Source: Conchocele bisecta
Taxonomy: Eukaryota; Mollusca; Bivalvia; Lucinida; Thyasiridae
DNA length: 64,000 nucleotides
Direction: 5' to 3'
NCBI GenBank assembly: GCA_029237695.1
Contig: CM055275.1
Coordinates: 92,542,833-92,606,832, forward strand
Part shown: in pieces, positions 44,604 to 56,708 of the stretch
Layout of the letters: each line of letters begins with the position of its first letter
How positions within the stretch are numbered: position 1 is the stretch's first letter
Notes under the pieces: model-generated
What the model saw: only the letters and a program-made list of their open reading frames with translations
Database searches by the model: none
What the model was told of the DNA's origin: nothing
Made by a program: the position numbers and the translations under genes

Positions 44604-45272
44604 AGAGCTCCAGATAAGGTGACTGTGGAGGAATGTTACCAAATCCACCCCAGAGTAAAGTTCACCAGTAGCCGATTTCATCAAAATTGCAAAGTATACT
44701 TTTCTAGCAAAGTATACTTTGAGGGAGAAATTTTCAATTTTAGAATAAATTTATTAATTTTTATTATACAGAATTTATTACATTATCACAGCCAAATTGG
44801 CTGTGATAATGTAATAAATTCAGTATAATAATTCTGCATAATTTTAATCATCAAATATATGCAGTCGTTAGTTCTATAAGAAATATTGAATTTCGGGAAA
44901 AATAATTATTACTCCCTCAAAGTATACTTTGCTAGAAAAGTATACTTTGCAATGTTGGTGAAATAGGCTACTGATAAGGTGCGTATTGTGTATTTTACGC
45001 AATTATTTTAACTGAATACGCATTGATTATTAAAAGTGGGAGTACAAAATGCACACAGCAATGTGAAAATACGCATTGATTTTCAAATTCAGTAGTGAAA
45101 ATACTGTCATAAAGTTGAAAATTCACTTAATTGAGCTGCAAAAAGCAAACAGTATGTGTTTTCTTTTTGCAAGTCAAATAAATAATAATCCATTTGTGAA
45201 AGTAAAATATGCAATGAATTTGAAATATGGGGGTATAGTACGCTTTAGACTTAAAGCTTATCTGGAGCTCTG
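44604..45272. mobile_element. Element family H after the RFX7-like gene, with nested MITE M
   Basis: Ends AGAGCTCCAGATAAGGTG and GCTTATCTGGAGCTCT frame the region. MITE family M occupies 44668-44972. Confidence 0.7.
44668..44972. mobile_element. Palindromic MITE family M, downstream of the gene
   Basis: GTAGCCGATTTCATCAAAAT ... GGTGAAATAGGCTAC with the usual TTATCACAGCC palindrome. It contains the first AATAAA (44743-44748) after the RFX7-like stop codon. Confidence 0.9.
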
Positions 45273-45342
45273 CAACCATTTTGAAATGTTGTTTTGAAGA
45301 TGTCAAATAGTGCTTATATTGCTGGATCTGATGTTACCGGTA

Positions 45343-45560
45343 TATGTGTCTGTGACTGGAGAAATGGGATTTGTGACTAGTGTAGCTCCTGATCAAATGG
45401 CACACTCCTGTAGCGTGATAACTATCTATGTTGCTTGACAGAAACTTGACATGTTTTTCATTGATGGAATGGCGAACAGTGCAGGGATGCACAGGCTGAT
45501 CTGCATCTACACTGGTCGTAAAACCCATAAGCCCCCATTTCTACAGTCACAGCCACATAT
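45343..45560. mobile_element. MITE family F, downstream copy
   Basis: TGTGTCTGTGACTGGAGAAA at the left and CTACAGTCACAGCCACATAT at the right. The interior has GCACAGGCTGATCTGCATCT. Confidence 0.7.
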
Positions 45561-45774
45561 AATAGGCATATACAGGAGATTGTTGAAAAGTTATCAATGA
45601 TTCAATATGATTGAAGATCGATAATTAAAAAGGTGACGCGGAATGATTCAAAATGTTTGAAGAGTGGTAAAATGATGTTGCTGTACCTTTATAACAATCT
45701 GCAACCATTTTGAAACATTACATGGAGGACTTCAAATAGTGCTTATATGTGGGTGGACCTGTGGTAAAATAATG

Positions 45775-46140
45775 AGTATGTTCATAGAATTTTGGCAGTG
45801 ATCTGGAATTTCTTGGGGTTCATGTTGACCTGAATCCCGATATCCCTGGTTTGGCTCTCGGGTACGTTTTTTGGCTTTCTTGCATGTATGTGAGAGTTGA
45901 ATCCGGTTATACCCATTATAAAACTAATAGGGTTAGTACTAATGCTGATGCCTTTTTGGCGTGGGTCTAAGTGATTCTTGTCTGACACCAAATCGGGTTA
46001 TTCTAATTTTATGACTGAATATTTTTCTTTCCCTGCAAATATTCAGTTCTGATCTTGGGATTTTCCTCACATCTATACAGTTGAAATATGGGGTTTGGAT
46101 TTTGTTAACCCGTCCTACAATGACCTTAGTATTGACCGAC
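45775..46140 (+). mobile_element. SINE-like element, diverged copy
   Basis: GTTGAATCCGGTTATACCCA, TATTCAGTTCTGATCTTGGG and the end TTGACCGACTGTTAATGGGG are diverged versions of the family. Confidence 0.55.
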
Positions 46141-46304
46141 TGTTAATGGGGCATATCAGGATTTAAAAAAAAATAATAAAAAAAGTGTGTTTTCATCATG
46201 GCCCTGTGTAAAGTGGTTCAATTGAGGATATATCAGGCATGGGAAATCCGGATTTGAGGTCCCAGGGACCACGTTTGTGAATCTTGTAAATCCGTTGAGA
46301 ATGG

Positions 46305-46590
46305 CGTTAAAAAATTACAATTTTCGGAATTTTTTTTTAAAAAATTCCCTAAAATTGTAATTTACAAAATTCTGGGCGGGGCATGCCCCCAGACATGGGC
46401 CATGGTGAAAACACGTTTTTATTTTTGATAGTATTTTTTTGAAAAATGTCCAGACATGCCCCTTTAAGCAGGGATTCCGCTGGCGATCGGCACTTTTGCA
46501 ATTGGCGATAAAAATAAACAATTGGCGATAAAAAAATTTTTTATTTAAAAGATTTTTTTATTTCCCCCAGCGGAATCCCTGTTTAAGCAC
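46305..46590. mobile_element. Element with GGGATTCCGCTG inverted ends
   Basis: GCAGGGATTCCGCTGGCGAT at about 46470 and CAGCGGAATCCCTG at about 46569 are complementary. ATTGGCGATAAAAA is repeated between them. A further TTACAATTTTCGG/CTAAAATTGTAA pair lies just upstream. Confidence 0.6.
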
Positions 46591-46890
46591 CACAAAACCA
46601 TTAAATCATTTTATTTATTGTGGGCCATGAATTGTGTGAAAGTGAGAGTGTGCAAGATCAACGAACATATCACTCTTCGGACATTTTATACTTACAATTT
46701 TAGAGATTTTTATGCTGTATTTTTTGGTGGATTTTAATATTTTGTATATTGCAATGGTTTTATGAATATACAATGTTTATGTGACTTTGTGAAGAGTGAT
46801 TATTGTCAAATTTTTAACCTGACGTCTTCTTTGTGAGTGTTTGGAATATTATATTTACTGAAAACTTCCATTAAAGGTCCATCCAGTGAT
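46591..46890. other. Repeat-poor stretch, possible distal 3' UTR
   Basis: About 300 bp without any recognised element. It may belong to the 3' UTR of the RFX7-like gene or be intergenic; no polyadenylation site could be proven. Confidence 0.35.
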
Positions 46891-46892
46891 TT

Positions 46893-47175
46893 TGTTTCAA
46901 GTATATGTTGTGACCACTCATTTGAACCGTCTCGATGAGAATTCAAATGGTGGTTGCAGAATATGCTTTCAAGAAGAAATAAAACACAATATTCATGTGT
47001 TAAAACATCTCACAAGCAAGCAGAATAACCTTATGTGTGTACTTAAATTTCTAAATACAATTTTTGTAATGAATTTCAAATGTGTATATTGTGACCACTT
47101 TTTTTAACCATCTTGATGAGACGATTCCAATGGTTACCACATCGTATACTTTTGAGAAGAAATTAAAATAATTTT
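46893..47175. mobile_element. Hairpin element B2, two half copies
   Basis: CATTTGAACCGTCTCGATGA at about 46918 and a second TGACCACTTTTTTTAACC/ATGAGACG half at about 47090. Both have the GTGACCACT arm. Confidence 0.55.
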
Positions 47176-47184
47176 AAAGTTTGG

Positions 47185-47588
47185 TTCAATTAGGTGGGTG
47201 GTGGTTGGGCAAATGAGACGGTGTAAATTAACGGTATGGGTTCCTCCTTATAGGAATCACGATTTGCCTGGTTTGGCCGTCAGGTACGTTTTTTTATCTT
47301 TGGCTCTTTAGTTACCTGGGAGTTGAATTGGGTTATTGCCCATTATAAAAGTAGTAAGATTATTACTGATCCTACTGCTTTTGGGAGGGGCCAAGTGATT
47401 CTGGTGTGGCGAGGACCTGACATCAGATCAGGAGTAAATATTCAGTTCTGATTTTGTGATTTTCCCCCCATTTGTACATGTACTTGTACAGGTAATATAT
47501 GGGATTTAGTACTAAACCCATTGACTCGGCCTTAAATGATCTTAGCTGTTGATAGGCCGTTAAACCCCAACAAACAAACAAACAAACA
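47185..47588 (+). mobile_element. SINE-like element, near-complete copy
   Basis: Head GGTGTAAATTAACGGTATGG then GTTCCTCC, body TTCTGATTTTGTGATTTTCC, end TTGATAGGCCGTTAAACCCC with (AAAC)n tail. Confidence 0.75.
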
Positions 47589-47821
47589 TCTTGGTTCAGT
47601 TAGTGATCACATCATGCACTTTTGACGAGAAACAAAAATATTCAGAATTGTCGTTCAGCAAAGGTTAAGCAATCCTCAGTGTGATAAATTTGCTCTCAGT
47701 TAAATGGTGCTCTAATCTTAATCTTCCAATAGAATTGTCATTTTTGCAAACAAACATATTTTTGGAATGAAAAAAAATTAATTAAATTTTATACATTCAC
47801 AAATAATGTATGGAGATGTCG

Positions 47822-48390
47822 CTGATACACAAGCAGACACCAGACTACTGATACACTAGCAGACACCAGACTACTGATACACTAGCAGACACCAGACTAC
47901 TGATACACTAGCAGACACCAGACTACTGATACACTAGCAGACACCAGACTACTGATACACTAGCAGACACCAGACTACTGATACACTAGCAGACACCAGA
48001 CTACTGATACACTAGCAGACACACGACTACTGATACACTAGTAACAGACACCAGACTACTGATACACTACTAGCAGCACACCAGACTACTGATACACACT
48101 ACTAGTCAGACACCAGACTACTGATACACTACTAGCAGACACCAGACTACTGATACACTAGCAGACACCAGACTACTGATACACTAGCAGACACCAGACT
48201 ACTGATACACTAGCAGACACCAGACTACTGATACACTAGCAGACACCAGACTACTGATACACTAGCAGACACCAGACTACTGATACACTAGCAGACACCA
48301 GACTACTGATACACTACTAGCAGACACCAGACTACTGATACACTAGCAGACACCAGACTACTGATACACTAGCAGACACCAGACTACTGT
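47822..48390. repeat. Minisatellite, unit 26 bp, about 22 copies
   Basis: The unit is CTGATACACTAGCAGACACC plus AGACTA. Most copies are identical; a few in the middle (48000-48135) carry small insertions such as an extra CTA. Intergenic. Confidence 0.95.
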
Positions 48391-49068
48391 CTGTTCCACA
48401 TTTGCTGCCGAATAACTTTGGCTATCATGATTAAACACATTCAATTTAAAAAATGTTTAAATGTAAGTAGTCCATTCGGAGTCAATTTCCAAAGTTTTTC
48501 TTCTTTTTTTTTACTCCTTCCTTGCCTCTTCCACCTCTCTTTCCCCCCCCCCCCCCCTCCCTAATTTTTTTGCTGTAAAATCGATATTTGATGGAATTTC
48601 ATGGAACAAATTTTTTTAAATATTTTATAGATTTAATATGTTTAATAGCCAAAAGTTTGTGGAACAGAGACAGTAGTGTGATTTCGAGGCACGTATAATA
48701 AACTTGATAAAAAAGACATTAGCCTAGTATTATATTTATCAGGTAACTTTCTATGCAATGAAATGAATCGGTGTGGTCCTTAAAAAGAATGAGGTGTTTT
48801 TGTGTTGCATCTCGAAACTGATCAATGAAACGTTGGCGAATGTAGATTTCAAATTGACTGTTTAGCATTGTTTTTAAGTGCCCCAAATATTATTGTTACA
48901 TAGTTACCCTGTCTGTCTATTGTCTGTCTGAGATTTGCGTTATTTTCGGCTATTTACTAACTCTGTTAACGTAAATCCGATTGGCTTGAAATATAGGCTT
49001 ATTTGTCATCATCCGTATTTAAGGTCAATGATGGAAATTTGTGTTATTTTGTATGCCCCACCATGAAT
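48391..49068. other. Intergenic spacer
   Basis: A poly-C run near 48545-48558 and a diverged HINE-like core fragment (about 48900-49055) ending TATGCCCCACCATGA. No gene. Confidence 0.4.
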
Positions 49069-49605
49069 GCTGCCCAAATTTTACGGCCGTATAAACAATT
49101 CAAAAACAATTTTTTTTTTGATCATATTAAATTAAAGGAAAATTTAACGATGAGCCTTCTTTTTATTTTGTGAAATTTTGTCAAATATTGATTTTATTGC
49201 GAAAAAACAATTTCCCCATGTTAAATCCACATAGACATCTTCTATGGGGATTTAACATGTGGATATTTTTTTAGAATTTCAGTAATCCTGGACCGATTTT
49301 CAAAATTTAACTTTTGTTTTCTTAGTTAGATCATTTCCAAGCTATCTAGCCAGGTTTCGGAGTCAATTTCCAAATTTTTTTGTTGTTTAGCTCCTCCCAC
49401 ACTCCTCTACCTCTTTTTCCCTCGTGTTAAATTCCCATAGAGAAATAAATCTTTCGTAATAAAATCAATATTTGACCAAATTTCACGAAATAAAAAGAAG
49501 GGTCATTCTTAAATTTTGATAAAATTTAACATTATCAAAAAAAATATTGTTTTTGCTTTGTCTATATAGCCGTAAAATTTTGGCAGCTTTCGTGAAACAG
49601 ACAGT
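49069..49605. mobile_element. MITE family D, copy 2 (left end truncated)
   Basis: GCTGCCCAAATTTTACGGCC at the left, GGCAGCTTTCGTGAAACAGA at the right, with the inner CCCCATGTTAAATCC palindrome. The left tip is cut next to a TATGCCCCACCATGA HINE tip. Confidence 0.8.
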
Positions 49606-50030
49606 AGTTGCTCTTCTCCGTCTGTCAGATGGTTAAAGTTTTGGTTTGAACTTGTATCTTCTATAGTATTAGGCCTATATCCACCATATTTGCACACTAT
49701 CATGAGCCAGTGATGTGCACCGCAACCCACTGTGACTCACATGACCTTTGTGTGACCTTGACCTACATTTTTACATAGTTATTTCCCTTGGTTTAATTTT
49801 TTGTTTGAGCTTGTATCTTCTATATTATTATGCCTACTTCCACCATACTTGCACACTATCATGAGCCAGTGATGTGCACCGTAACACACTGTGAATCAAA
49901 TGACGTTTTCCAAATTTTATGACCTTGACCTACAATTGCAATAGTTACATAGTTATTTCCGTTGGTTAAAGTTTTTGTTCTTGTTTACTAGGTAGTTTTC
50001 TATGAACACATTGTCTTCTTTTTTTTGTGG
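49606..50030. repeat. Two diverged units of about 180 bp
   Basis: CTTGTATCTTCTATA, CACACTATCATGAGCCAGTG and GACCTTGACCTACA appear twice (about 49650 and 49812). It ends near TTCTATGAACACATTGTCTT, resembling the family A 3' hairpin, so this is probably a HINE remnant. Confidence 0.6.
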
Positions 50031-50271
50031 GGGTATAAATATCAGTATTATCAATTTCTTTGGTTATTCAATCAATGCACAATGAGTTACCAGATAAAAA
50101 TAATTCTGATATAACGCGCATATTTCACCCCGTTGGTTGTGTTTATCTAACATATGGTATGTTGTAAAAGTTGTGCTGTTGTTATAATATATCCCATTAT
50201 ATGCCAGGTACAATTATGGTAGTATGAAAATTTGGAGATTTTATTTTGCTATTTTCTCTATTTCTGTTCGA

Positions 50272-50350
50272 AAGTATATATTGTTACTACTCATCTGAAC
50301 CGTCTCTACGAGACGGTTCAGTTGTGTAGTAACAACATATACTTTTATGA
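50272..50350. mobile_element. Hairpin element B2, intact palindrome
   Basis: AAGTATATATTGTTACTACT ... AGTAACAACATATACTTT around CTGAACCGTCTCTACGAGAC. Confidence 0.75.
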
Positions 50351-50428
50351 AGAAATAAACAAAATAATCTTCTTCTTTTTTTTGTTGGCGCTTAAATATT
50401 CTGTATCCATAGACTTCAATGGGATATA

Positions 50429-51037
50429 CAGTCGAGCACCAGTATCTCAAAGTCGAAGGGAGATCGTCCATATAGTCAAGATAGGACTAGGTTCGAGATA
50501 GCGATGAAGTGACGGTCGAATATTTTCGTGAAAAATGTGAAATCATGCTACCCATTACACTACGAGTAAACAATCACGTATTAACTAATTACCAAAGGTA
50601 GTAACCTAATCAACATTACAAGGTGGTGACACGACTCTCGGTGAATTGGTTAAATGACGAGCGTGATGTGCTTTGATGAATCGTGTAAAACACTCAAATA
50701 TATCTAGGTGGGCCAATTAAGTAAACAACCTAGGGTAGGTGTGAATTTATTTTGTTTTGTTTGATAATATGTTTTGAAAATTAGTGTCGACCAAATCGAT
50801 CTTGGCAGCCGGGCGCTAAGGCGATTTAACCAAGCGTTTATGTGATCTAGATAGCGAAGAGATTTTTAACGTATTTTTATACGGAGGGGACATAATGAAC
50901 AGTCGAGATAGAGAACATATACGAGATAGCGCATGGTCGAGATAGCCGATGAAATTTATATTAAACAAATAAGGATATAATTCGGGGCTTTAGTGAATCA
51001 TCGAGATACTGATATTCGAGATACTGGTGCTCGACTG
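50429..51037. mobile_element. 609-bp pogo-like MITE
   Basis: Terminal inverted repeats CAGTCGAGCACCAGTATCTC and its complement, flanked by TA (50427-28 and 51038-39). CGAGATAG words repeat inside. No transposase. Confidence 0.88.
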
Positions 51038-51092
51038 TACATGTAAATGTGAAAAATAGCCTTACCGGGTTATTTTTCATTGTATCGCTAAC

Positions 51093-51418
51093 CAGGTGCA
51101 TGATCACGTGGTTACAACAACAATTACTAAAATTTCCAGAAACTCCTCCGATTCAAGGTATTATTTTATATTGTCCATATTATGTAACAGATTTTTATGA
51201 AATATGGCGTATCAAAAGCATTTCCGTGTTTACTGACACGGAAATCAATTCTTAACAAAAACGACATAAGTATGTCCCGAGGTCACCAAATTCAGCTCCT
51301 GAAGACACGTTTGCTGTGCCATATTTCATAAAAATCAGTTGCATATTAAGGAAACTATAAAATAATACTTACTTTGGGGTGGGCGCGCTTTCAACAAACC
51401 AAATGATCATGCACCTTG
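51093..51418. mobile_element. MITE family K, copy 1
   Basis: Ends AGGTGCATGATCACGTGGTT and AAATGATCATGCACCTT; the interior has a TTTCCGTG..CACGGAAA hairpin. Copy 2 at 56128-56502. Confidence 0.8.
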
Positions 51419-51500
51419 TCTAACAAGCATACTAATTCAATTGCGACTCACACCTGGACCTCAGTGTAGTAATGGTGGTGCCTGGCACCAGATCAGGATG

Positions 51501-51707
51501 CCTGTTTCACCAAACTTTGTACGACAAAGAAGTTTGTAGGTGCAAAACTATAATTTACAGCCAGATGACATAAGCAGCCAATTTTGGGCCTTTGACATGT
51601 AGGTGGAAAGTATTAGAATTAGTCGACCGTATAAATGTGTGAAGTACATGTATAAAACTTTTCATGCAAACATTTTTGTCGTACAATGTTTAGTCACACG
51701 GGCCCCA
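51501..51707. mobile_element. MITE family P, internally deleted copy
   Basis: GTTTCACCAAACTTTGTACG at the left and TTGTCGTACAATGTTTAGTC then ACACGGGCCC at the right. Confidence 0.6.
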
Positions 51708-51898
51708 GGACACTATCTGTCGGTGCTGTAATTTTTTGTTGTCTGTATATGACCTTGCCGTTGAACAAATTTAAAACCCCAATTTGTCTCTACAGTGGCT
51801 CAGTAAGTCATTTTTTCTCATGCGAGTTATTTATACACGTATGTAAATGTCACTGTTATGTGTTCATGTATATGCTGTCGTATTTCGTGTATGTATTC

Positions 51899-52325
51899 AT
51901 GGCTGTAACTGGAGAAATGTGGCTTATGTGTTTTGCGACCAGTCTAGATCCAGATCAGCCTGTGCATCCGCACAGTCTGATCAGGATCTGCACTGCTCGC
52001 CATTCCATTAATGAAACACCAGTCGTGCTTCTAATAAGAATTATTTATCGTCATCAAGCTACAGGAGTGTGTTAGTAAGACATATTTGTGGCTGTGACTG
52101 GAGAAATGGGGCTTATGGGTTTTGCGAGCAGTCTAGATCCAGATCAGCCTGTGCATCCGCATAGTCTGATCAGGATCTGCACTGATCGCCATTTCGCTAA
52201 ATTGAAACACCAGTCATGCATGTAACAAGCCATGTATCGTTATCCGGCTACAAGAGTGTGTTATTTTATCAGGAGTTATAATGGTCACAAATCCCATAAG
52301 CCCCATTTCTCCAGTCACAGCCATA
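51899..52325. mobile_element. MITE family F, two joined copies
   Basis: TGGCTGTAACTGGAGAAATG at 51900 and TGTGGCTGTGACTGGAGAAA at 52088, each followed by CAGTCTAGATCCAGATCAGC. The right end is CCAGTCACAGCCATA. The ORF 51686-52075 runs through it and is not a gene. Confidence 0.7.
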
Positions 52326-52432
52326 TTTTCGCTATGGTTGTTCTGTACATAATACATTATTTATTGAATCGATTATTTCTGGGAAACTGAACCTAATGTT
52401 TATAAAGCGACCGATGGGTTCATAGCCTACTA

Positions 52433-52958
52433 CTGTCTGGGTCACGAAACCTGCCCAAATGTTACGGCTATATAGACAATGCAAAAACAATTTTTTTTTG
52501 GATGTTCAATTGTATCAACATTTAAGAATGACCCTTCTTTTTATTTCGTGAAATTTGGTCAAATATTGATTTCATTACGAAAAATTTAATTCTCTATGGG
52601 AATTTAACATGGGGAAAAAGAGGTAGAGGAGTTGTGAGAGGAGTAAAAAACTGAAACCTGGCTAGATAGCTTGGAAATGATCTACGAAAACAAGTTAAAT
52701 TTTAAAAATCGGTCCAGTATTTCTGAAATTCTAAAAAAATTCCCCATGTTAAATCCCCATAGACATCTTCACAGAGTGAGGATTTATCATGGGGAAATAT
52801 TTTTTTCGCAATAAAATCAATATTTTACTAAAATCCACGAAATGAAAAGAAGGCTCATTCTTGAATTTTCCTTTAATTTAATAATATAAAAAAAAAGATT
52901 GTTTTTGAAGTGTTTATATGGCCGTAAAATTTGGGCAGCTTTCGTGAAACAGACAGTG
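52433..52958. mobile_element. MITE family D, copy 3
   Basis: Left end CTGTCTGGGTCACGAAACCT then GCCCAAATG, right end GGGCAGCTTTCGTGAAACAG. The inner palindrome is partly reversed relative to copy 1. Confidence 0.8.
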
Positions 52959-53404
52959 ACCGGAGGTTGTGAGTTCAATCCACTCTCTAGGCATGAAGGA
53001 TCTGCTTTATACTTTATACATGTATAGTATTTTCATCCCGGGCATAGGGACAAGTGATTCTGGTGTGGCGAGGACCTGGTATCAGATCAAGATTATTCTG
53101 ATTTCAGGGCTGAATATACAGTTTTTCTGATTTTGGGATTTTCCCCCCCATTTGTACATTTGTACTAAACCCATTGACCCGGCCTTAAATGACCTTAGCT
53201 GTTGATAGGCTGTTAAACCCCAACAAACAAACAAACAAACATCCCATAGGGTTTTTCGGATGAAACTTGAAATTGATGTCCAGGGCTGAATATATTTATT
53301 TTTTTTCGATGTAAATATTCCGTTCTGATTTTGGAATTTTTCCCACAATGCAACAGGTTAGACCTTAAATGATCTTAGCTATTGAAAGGCCCTTAAACAC
53401 CAAT
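52959..53404 (+). mobile_element. Two adjacent SINE-like copies
   Basis: The first has GGTTGTGAGTTCAATCCAC, a good pol III B-box match, and ends TTGATAGGCTGTTAAACCCC at about 53202 with a CAAA tail. The second is a 3' fragment starting with CAGGGCTGAATATATTTATT. Confidence 0.65.
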
Positions 53405-53602
53405 AATTCCGGCACAAAAATATTTACACAATTCCTTAACATTTGATTGGCCCGTAGCAAGTCTCTGTCCAAAATTTATATCCCAGTAATCTCGCACGCC
53501 GAACTACTTTCCGTAACCGTTAGGCGCAGTTAGAATAATTCTTAAGAAAATGGAAAATAAACACATTTTCTCGATGAATTTATTTCAAATGCTGGAATGA
53601 TA

Positions 53603-53757
53603 AGGAATGAATGGCCTTTTTGTTGAATTTATCGGGGATATAAACTTGGAAAAGTCGCGGGAATACTGGACGAGGCCTTCCGGCCTTCGTCCAGTATTCC
53701 CGCGACTTTTCCAAGTTTATACCCCGATAAATTCCACAAAAATGCCATTCATTCCTA
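53603..53757. repeat. Long palindrome (foldback element), arms about 70 bp
   Basis: GGAATGAATGGC ... GCCATTCATTCC are the outer ends, and GACGAGGCCTTCCGGCCTTC forms the centre. AATC repeats (53760-53790) follow. Confidence 0.85.
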
Positions 53758-53762
53758 TAATA

Positions 53763-53793
<31 letters not shown>

Positions 53794-53811
53794 TCAATTT
53801 CTCTATAAAAG

Positions 53812-54059
53812 ATGAGACGGTTCATATGGTGGTTGCGACATATACTTCTCAGCACATTTAAAGAAAATAATTATTATTTTCCCAAATCAAAATGGCATAT
53901 CCTCAGCATGGGACGGTTTATTTTTGTATAGTCGGCGTACGTACTTACGTATGTCCGGTTAAAGTTTTTGGTTAAAGTTTTTTGGTTAAAGTTTTTCGTT
54001 ATATACAATATCTCTTTTTTTAGTGTCCATGCTACATGCAGGCCGCGGCCATCTAGTTT
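53812..54059. mobile_element. B2 half copy followed by a short HINE-like 3' end
   Basis: GAGACGGTTCATATGGTGGT is the B2 half. Further right GGTTAAAGTTTTTGGTTAAA repeats occur, then GGCCGCGGCC and ATCTAGTT at 54042-54059, the hairpin and terminus shared by HINE-like elements. Confidence 0.5.
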
Positions 54060-54107
54060 TATAAATTTGTTCATAAAATTATTGGGATGGACTGTGGCAT
54101 AGATGTA

Positions 54108-54425
54108 GAGCATTAGCCCTGGTTTGGCCCTCGCGTACGTCTTTGGCATTTTGTATGTGAACGTTGAATCTGGTTATACCCCTTATGTGAGTATTACGAT
54201 TATTCATAATCCTATTTTAGGGGAAGGGGCCAAGTGACTTTGGTGTGATATGGACCTGGCACCAGGTCAGGTTATTCTAATTTCAGGGCTGAATATATTG
54301 TTTCTCGATATAAATATTCCGTTCTGATTCTGCGATTTTCCCCCCAATGCAGCAGGTTAAAATCTGATCGAACCCGTTTGCCTGGTGTTGATGGGCCGTT
54401 AAACACCAATAAACAAACAAACAAA
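54108..54425 (+). mobile_element. SINE-like element copy
   Basis: GGTTTGGCCCTCGCGTACGT, GGACCTGGCACCAGGTCAGG and the end TTGATGGGCCGTTAAACACC with a CAAA tail. It resembles the intron 4 copy most closely. Confidence 0.7.
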
Positions 54426-54538
54426 TCAATACTGGAGATAGTTTGGTCTCCTCTCTAGGCAAGAAATATACTTTCTTAGTATTTCCGTCGCGCTGGTCTT
54501 TCAGATGAAACTTGAACCCGAGGACCTATGTGACCTCA

Positions 54539-55643
54539 GTAGCCGATTTCATCAAAATTGCAAAGTATACTTTTCTAGCAAAGTATACTTTGAGGGAGAA
54601 ATCATTTATTTTTTCCGAAATGCATTATTTTGTATAGAACTAACGCCTGCATGTATTTGATGATTTAAAGTATGCTGAATATTATTATACTGAATTGATT
54701 ACATTATCACAGCCAAATTGGCTGTGATAATGTAATCAATTCAGTATAATACAAATTAATAAATTTATCCTAAAATGAAAATTTCTCCCTCAAAGTATAC
54801 TTTGCTAGATTGATGAAATAGGCTAGTGACGTTTAATAGTAGCTGGGACGTTAAACCCGTTCACTTCATAACAATTTGGTTCAGGTTCATATTGTTTGGT
54901 TAAGACTGGTTACGACATCTATACTTTGAGGAAGAAATTTTTAATTTAAGGATAAATTTATTAATTTTTATTATACTGAATTTATTACATTATCACAGCC
55001 ATTTTGGCTGTGATAATTTAATAAATTCAATATAATAATTCTGCATACTTTTAATCATCAAAGATATGCAGTCGTTAGTTCTATATGAAATAATGCATTT
55101 CGGGAAAAATAAATGATTACTCCCTCAAAGTATACTTTGCTAGATAAGTATACTTTGCAATTTTGATGAAATCGGCTACTGTTACTGATTTCATCAAAAT
55201 CCAAAGTTCATCAAAATTGCAAAGTATACTTATCTAGCAAACTATACTTTGAGGGAGTAATCATTTGTTTTCCCCCCGAAATGCATCATTTCACATAGAA
55301 CTAACGACTGCATATACATGTATTTGATGATTAAAAGTATGCAGAATTATTTCATCAAAATCCAAAATTCATCAAAATTGCAATTAATTTCAGGGAGAAA
55401 TCGTTTATTTTTCCCGAAATGCTTGTTTTCACATAGAACTAACGACTGCATTTATTTGATGAATAAAAGTATGCAGAATTATTTTAATGAATTTATTACA
55501 TTATCACAGCCAAAATGGCTGTGATAACGTAATAAATTCAGTATATTAAAAATTAATAAATTTATCCTTAAATTGAAAATTTCTGCCTCAAAGTATACTT
55601 TGCTAGATAAGTATACTTTGCAATGTTGGGTGAAATAGGCTAC
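54539..55643. mobile_element. Cluster of MITE family M copies (at least three)
   Basis: Copies at 54539-54827, about 54916-55180 and a rearranged one at 55187-55643, each with TTATCACAGCC palindromes or AAAGTATACTTT ends. Part of the last copy is a nested or duplicated half (TTTCATCAAAATCCAAA repeated). Confidence 0.8.
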
Positions 55644-56127
55644 AGTTACTGATTTCACCTTGAATGTACGAATCTACATTTGTAGTTTGAGGGAGTAACT
55701 TTTTGTTGTTCGCCATACAATATTGTTGATGACGTTCATAAATATTGAATTCCATTGTCTTGATTTGATTGCCATCTTCTGATGTCAAATGACAGAAAAG
55801 GCCATACAAAATAAGTGCTTTGGTTCTCAGACACGCAGTTTGGGGAAAATGGTGTGTGAAGGCGGATGTTTTGTAATATTGTTTTTCTATGAGATCCTTG
55901 TTTCTAATTTGTTTAAAGTTGCCAGATGTAGCCAACTTAACATGTGGTTTACATATGTGTTAAAACGTTACTCTAACCTCTTTAAAAGTTACCAGGTTTT
56001 CGTCAGATATGAAGTTACAATATGTTTTTATTTGTCCATGTTGATAAAAATCTCTGAGGCGCAATTATTTTATCTGATGCAGTTGTATCCGAGAACCAAA
56101 GATCTTTTTTTATGGCCTAACAAACTC
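55644..56127. other. Intergenic spacer
   Basis: Unique-looking sequence; the frame 55789-56211 has no recognisable domain and runs into a MITE, so it is not called. Confidence 0.4.
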
Positions 56128-56502
56128 AAGGTGTATGATCACGTGGTACTAACAACAACAACAAGTACCGATTCAAAGTGCGTATTCTTTTATAGTGTCC
56201 TTATTATGTAATATGGCGCATCAAACGCGTCTTGTTAAGCTGCATTTGGTGGTCTTTTTATTTTCGCCCAAACTTCTGTCGTTTTTGTGAAGAATCGATT
56301 TCCGTGTCACGGAAATCGATTCTTCGCAAAAACGACATAAGTCTGTGCCGAACTCCCTGGACCACCAAATGCGGCTCATGAAGATGTGTTTGCTGTGCCA
56401 TATTTCATCAAAATCTGTTGCATATTAAGGAAAATATCAAATAATACTTACTTTGGAGTGGGCGACGTTGTTGTTATTGTAGCCACGTGATCATGCACCT
56501 TG
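56128..56502. mobile_element. MITE family K, copy 2
   Basis: AAGGTGTATGATCACGTGGT and CCACGTGATCATGCACCTT are the ends. GATTTCCGTGTCACGGAAAT forms the central hairpin. Confidence 0.85.
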
Positions 56503-56708
56503 AAACTAGTGGTTATTAATGTGTAACATTGTAAATGTAGATTGTTCTGTGCTATAACAATGTTATTGGTTGTATGTACAAATGTACATGTAGTTATTAT
56601 AAGTGTGGTGAAATATTTATTATTGTTGAATGTTAATGTGAATATCATTTTACTCAATTTACTTAATTTATTTCTAAATTATTTCTATTGATGTATTATA
56701 ATAATTTT

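Noticed and set aside
47822..48390. CRISPR-like regular repeat array
   Set aside because: Units are contiguous with no unique spacers, and the genome is eukaryotic; it is a minisatellite.
52965..53010. A tRNA gene because of GAGTTCAATCC
   Set aside because: No acceptor stem or anticodon arm can be folded; it fits the B box of a SINE-like element.
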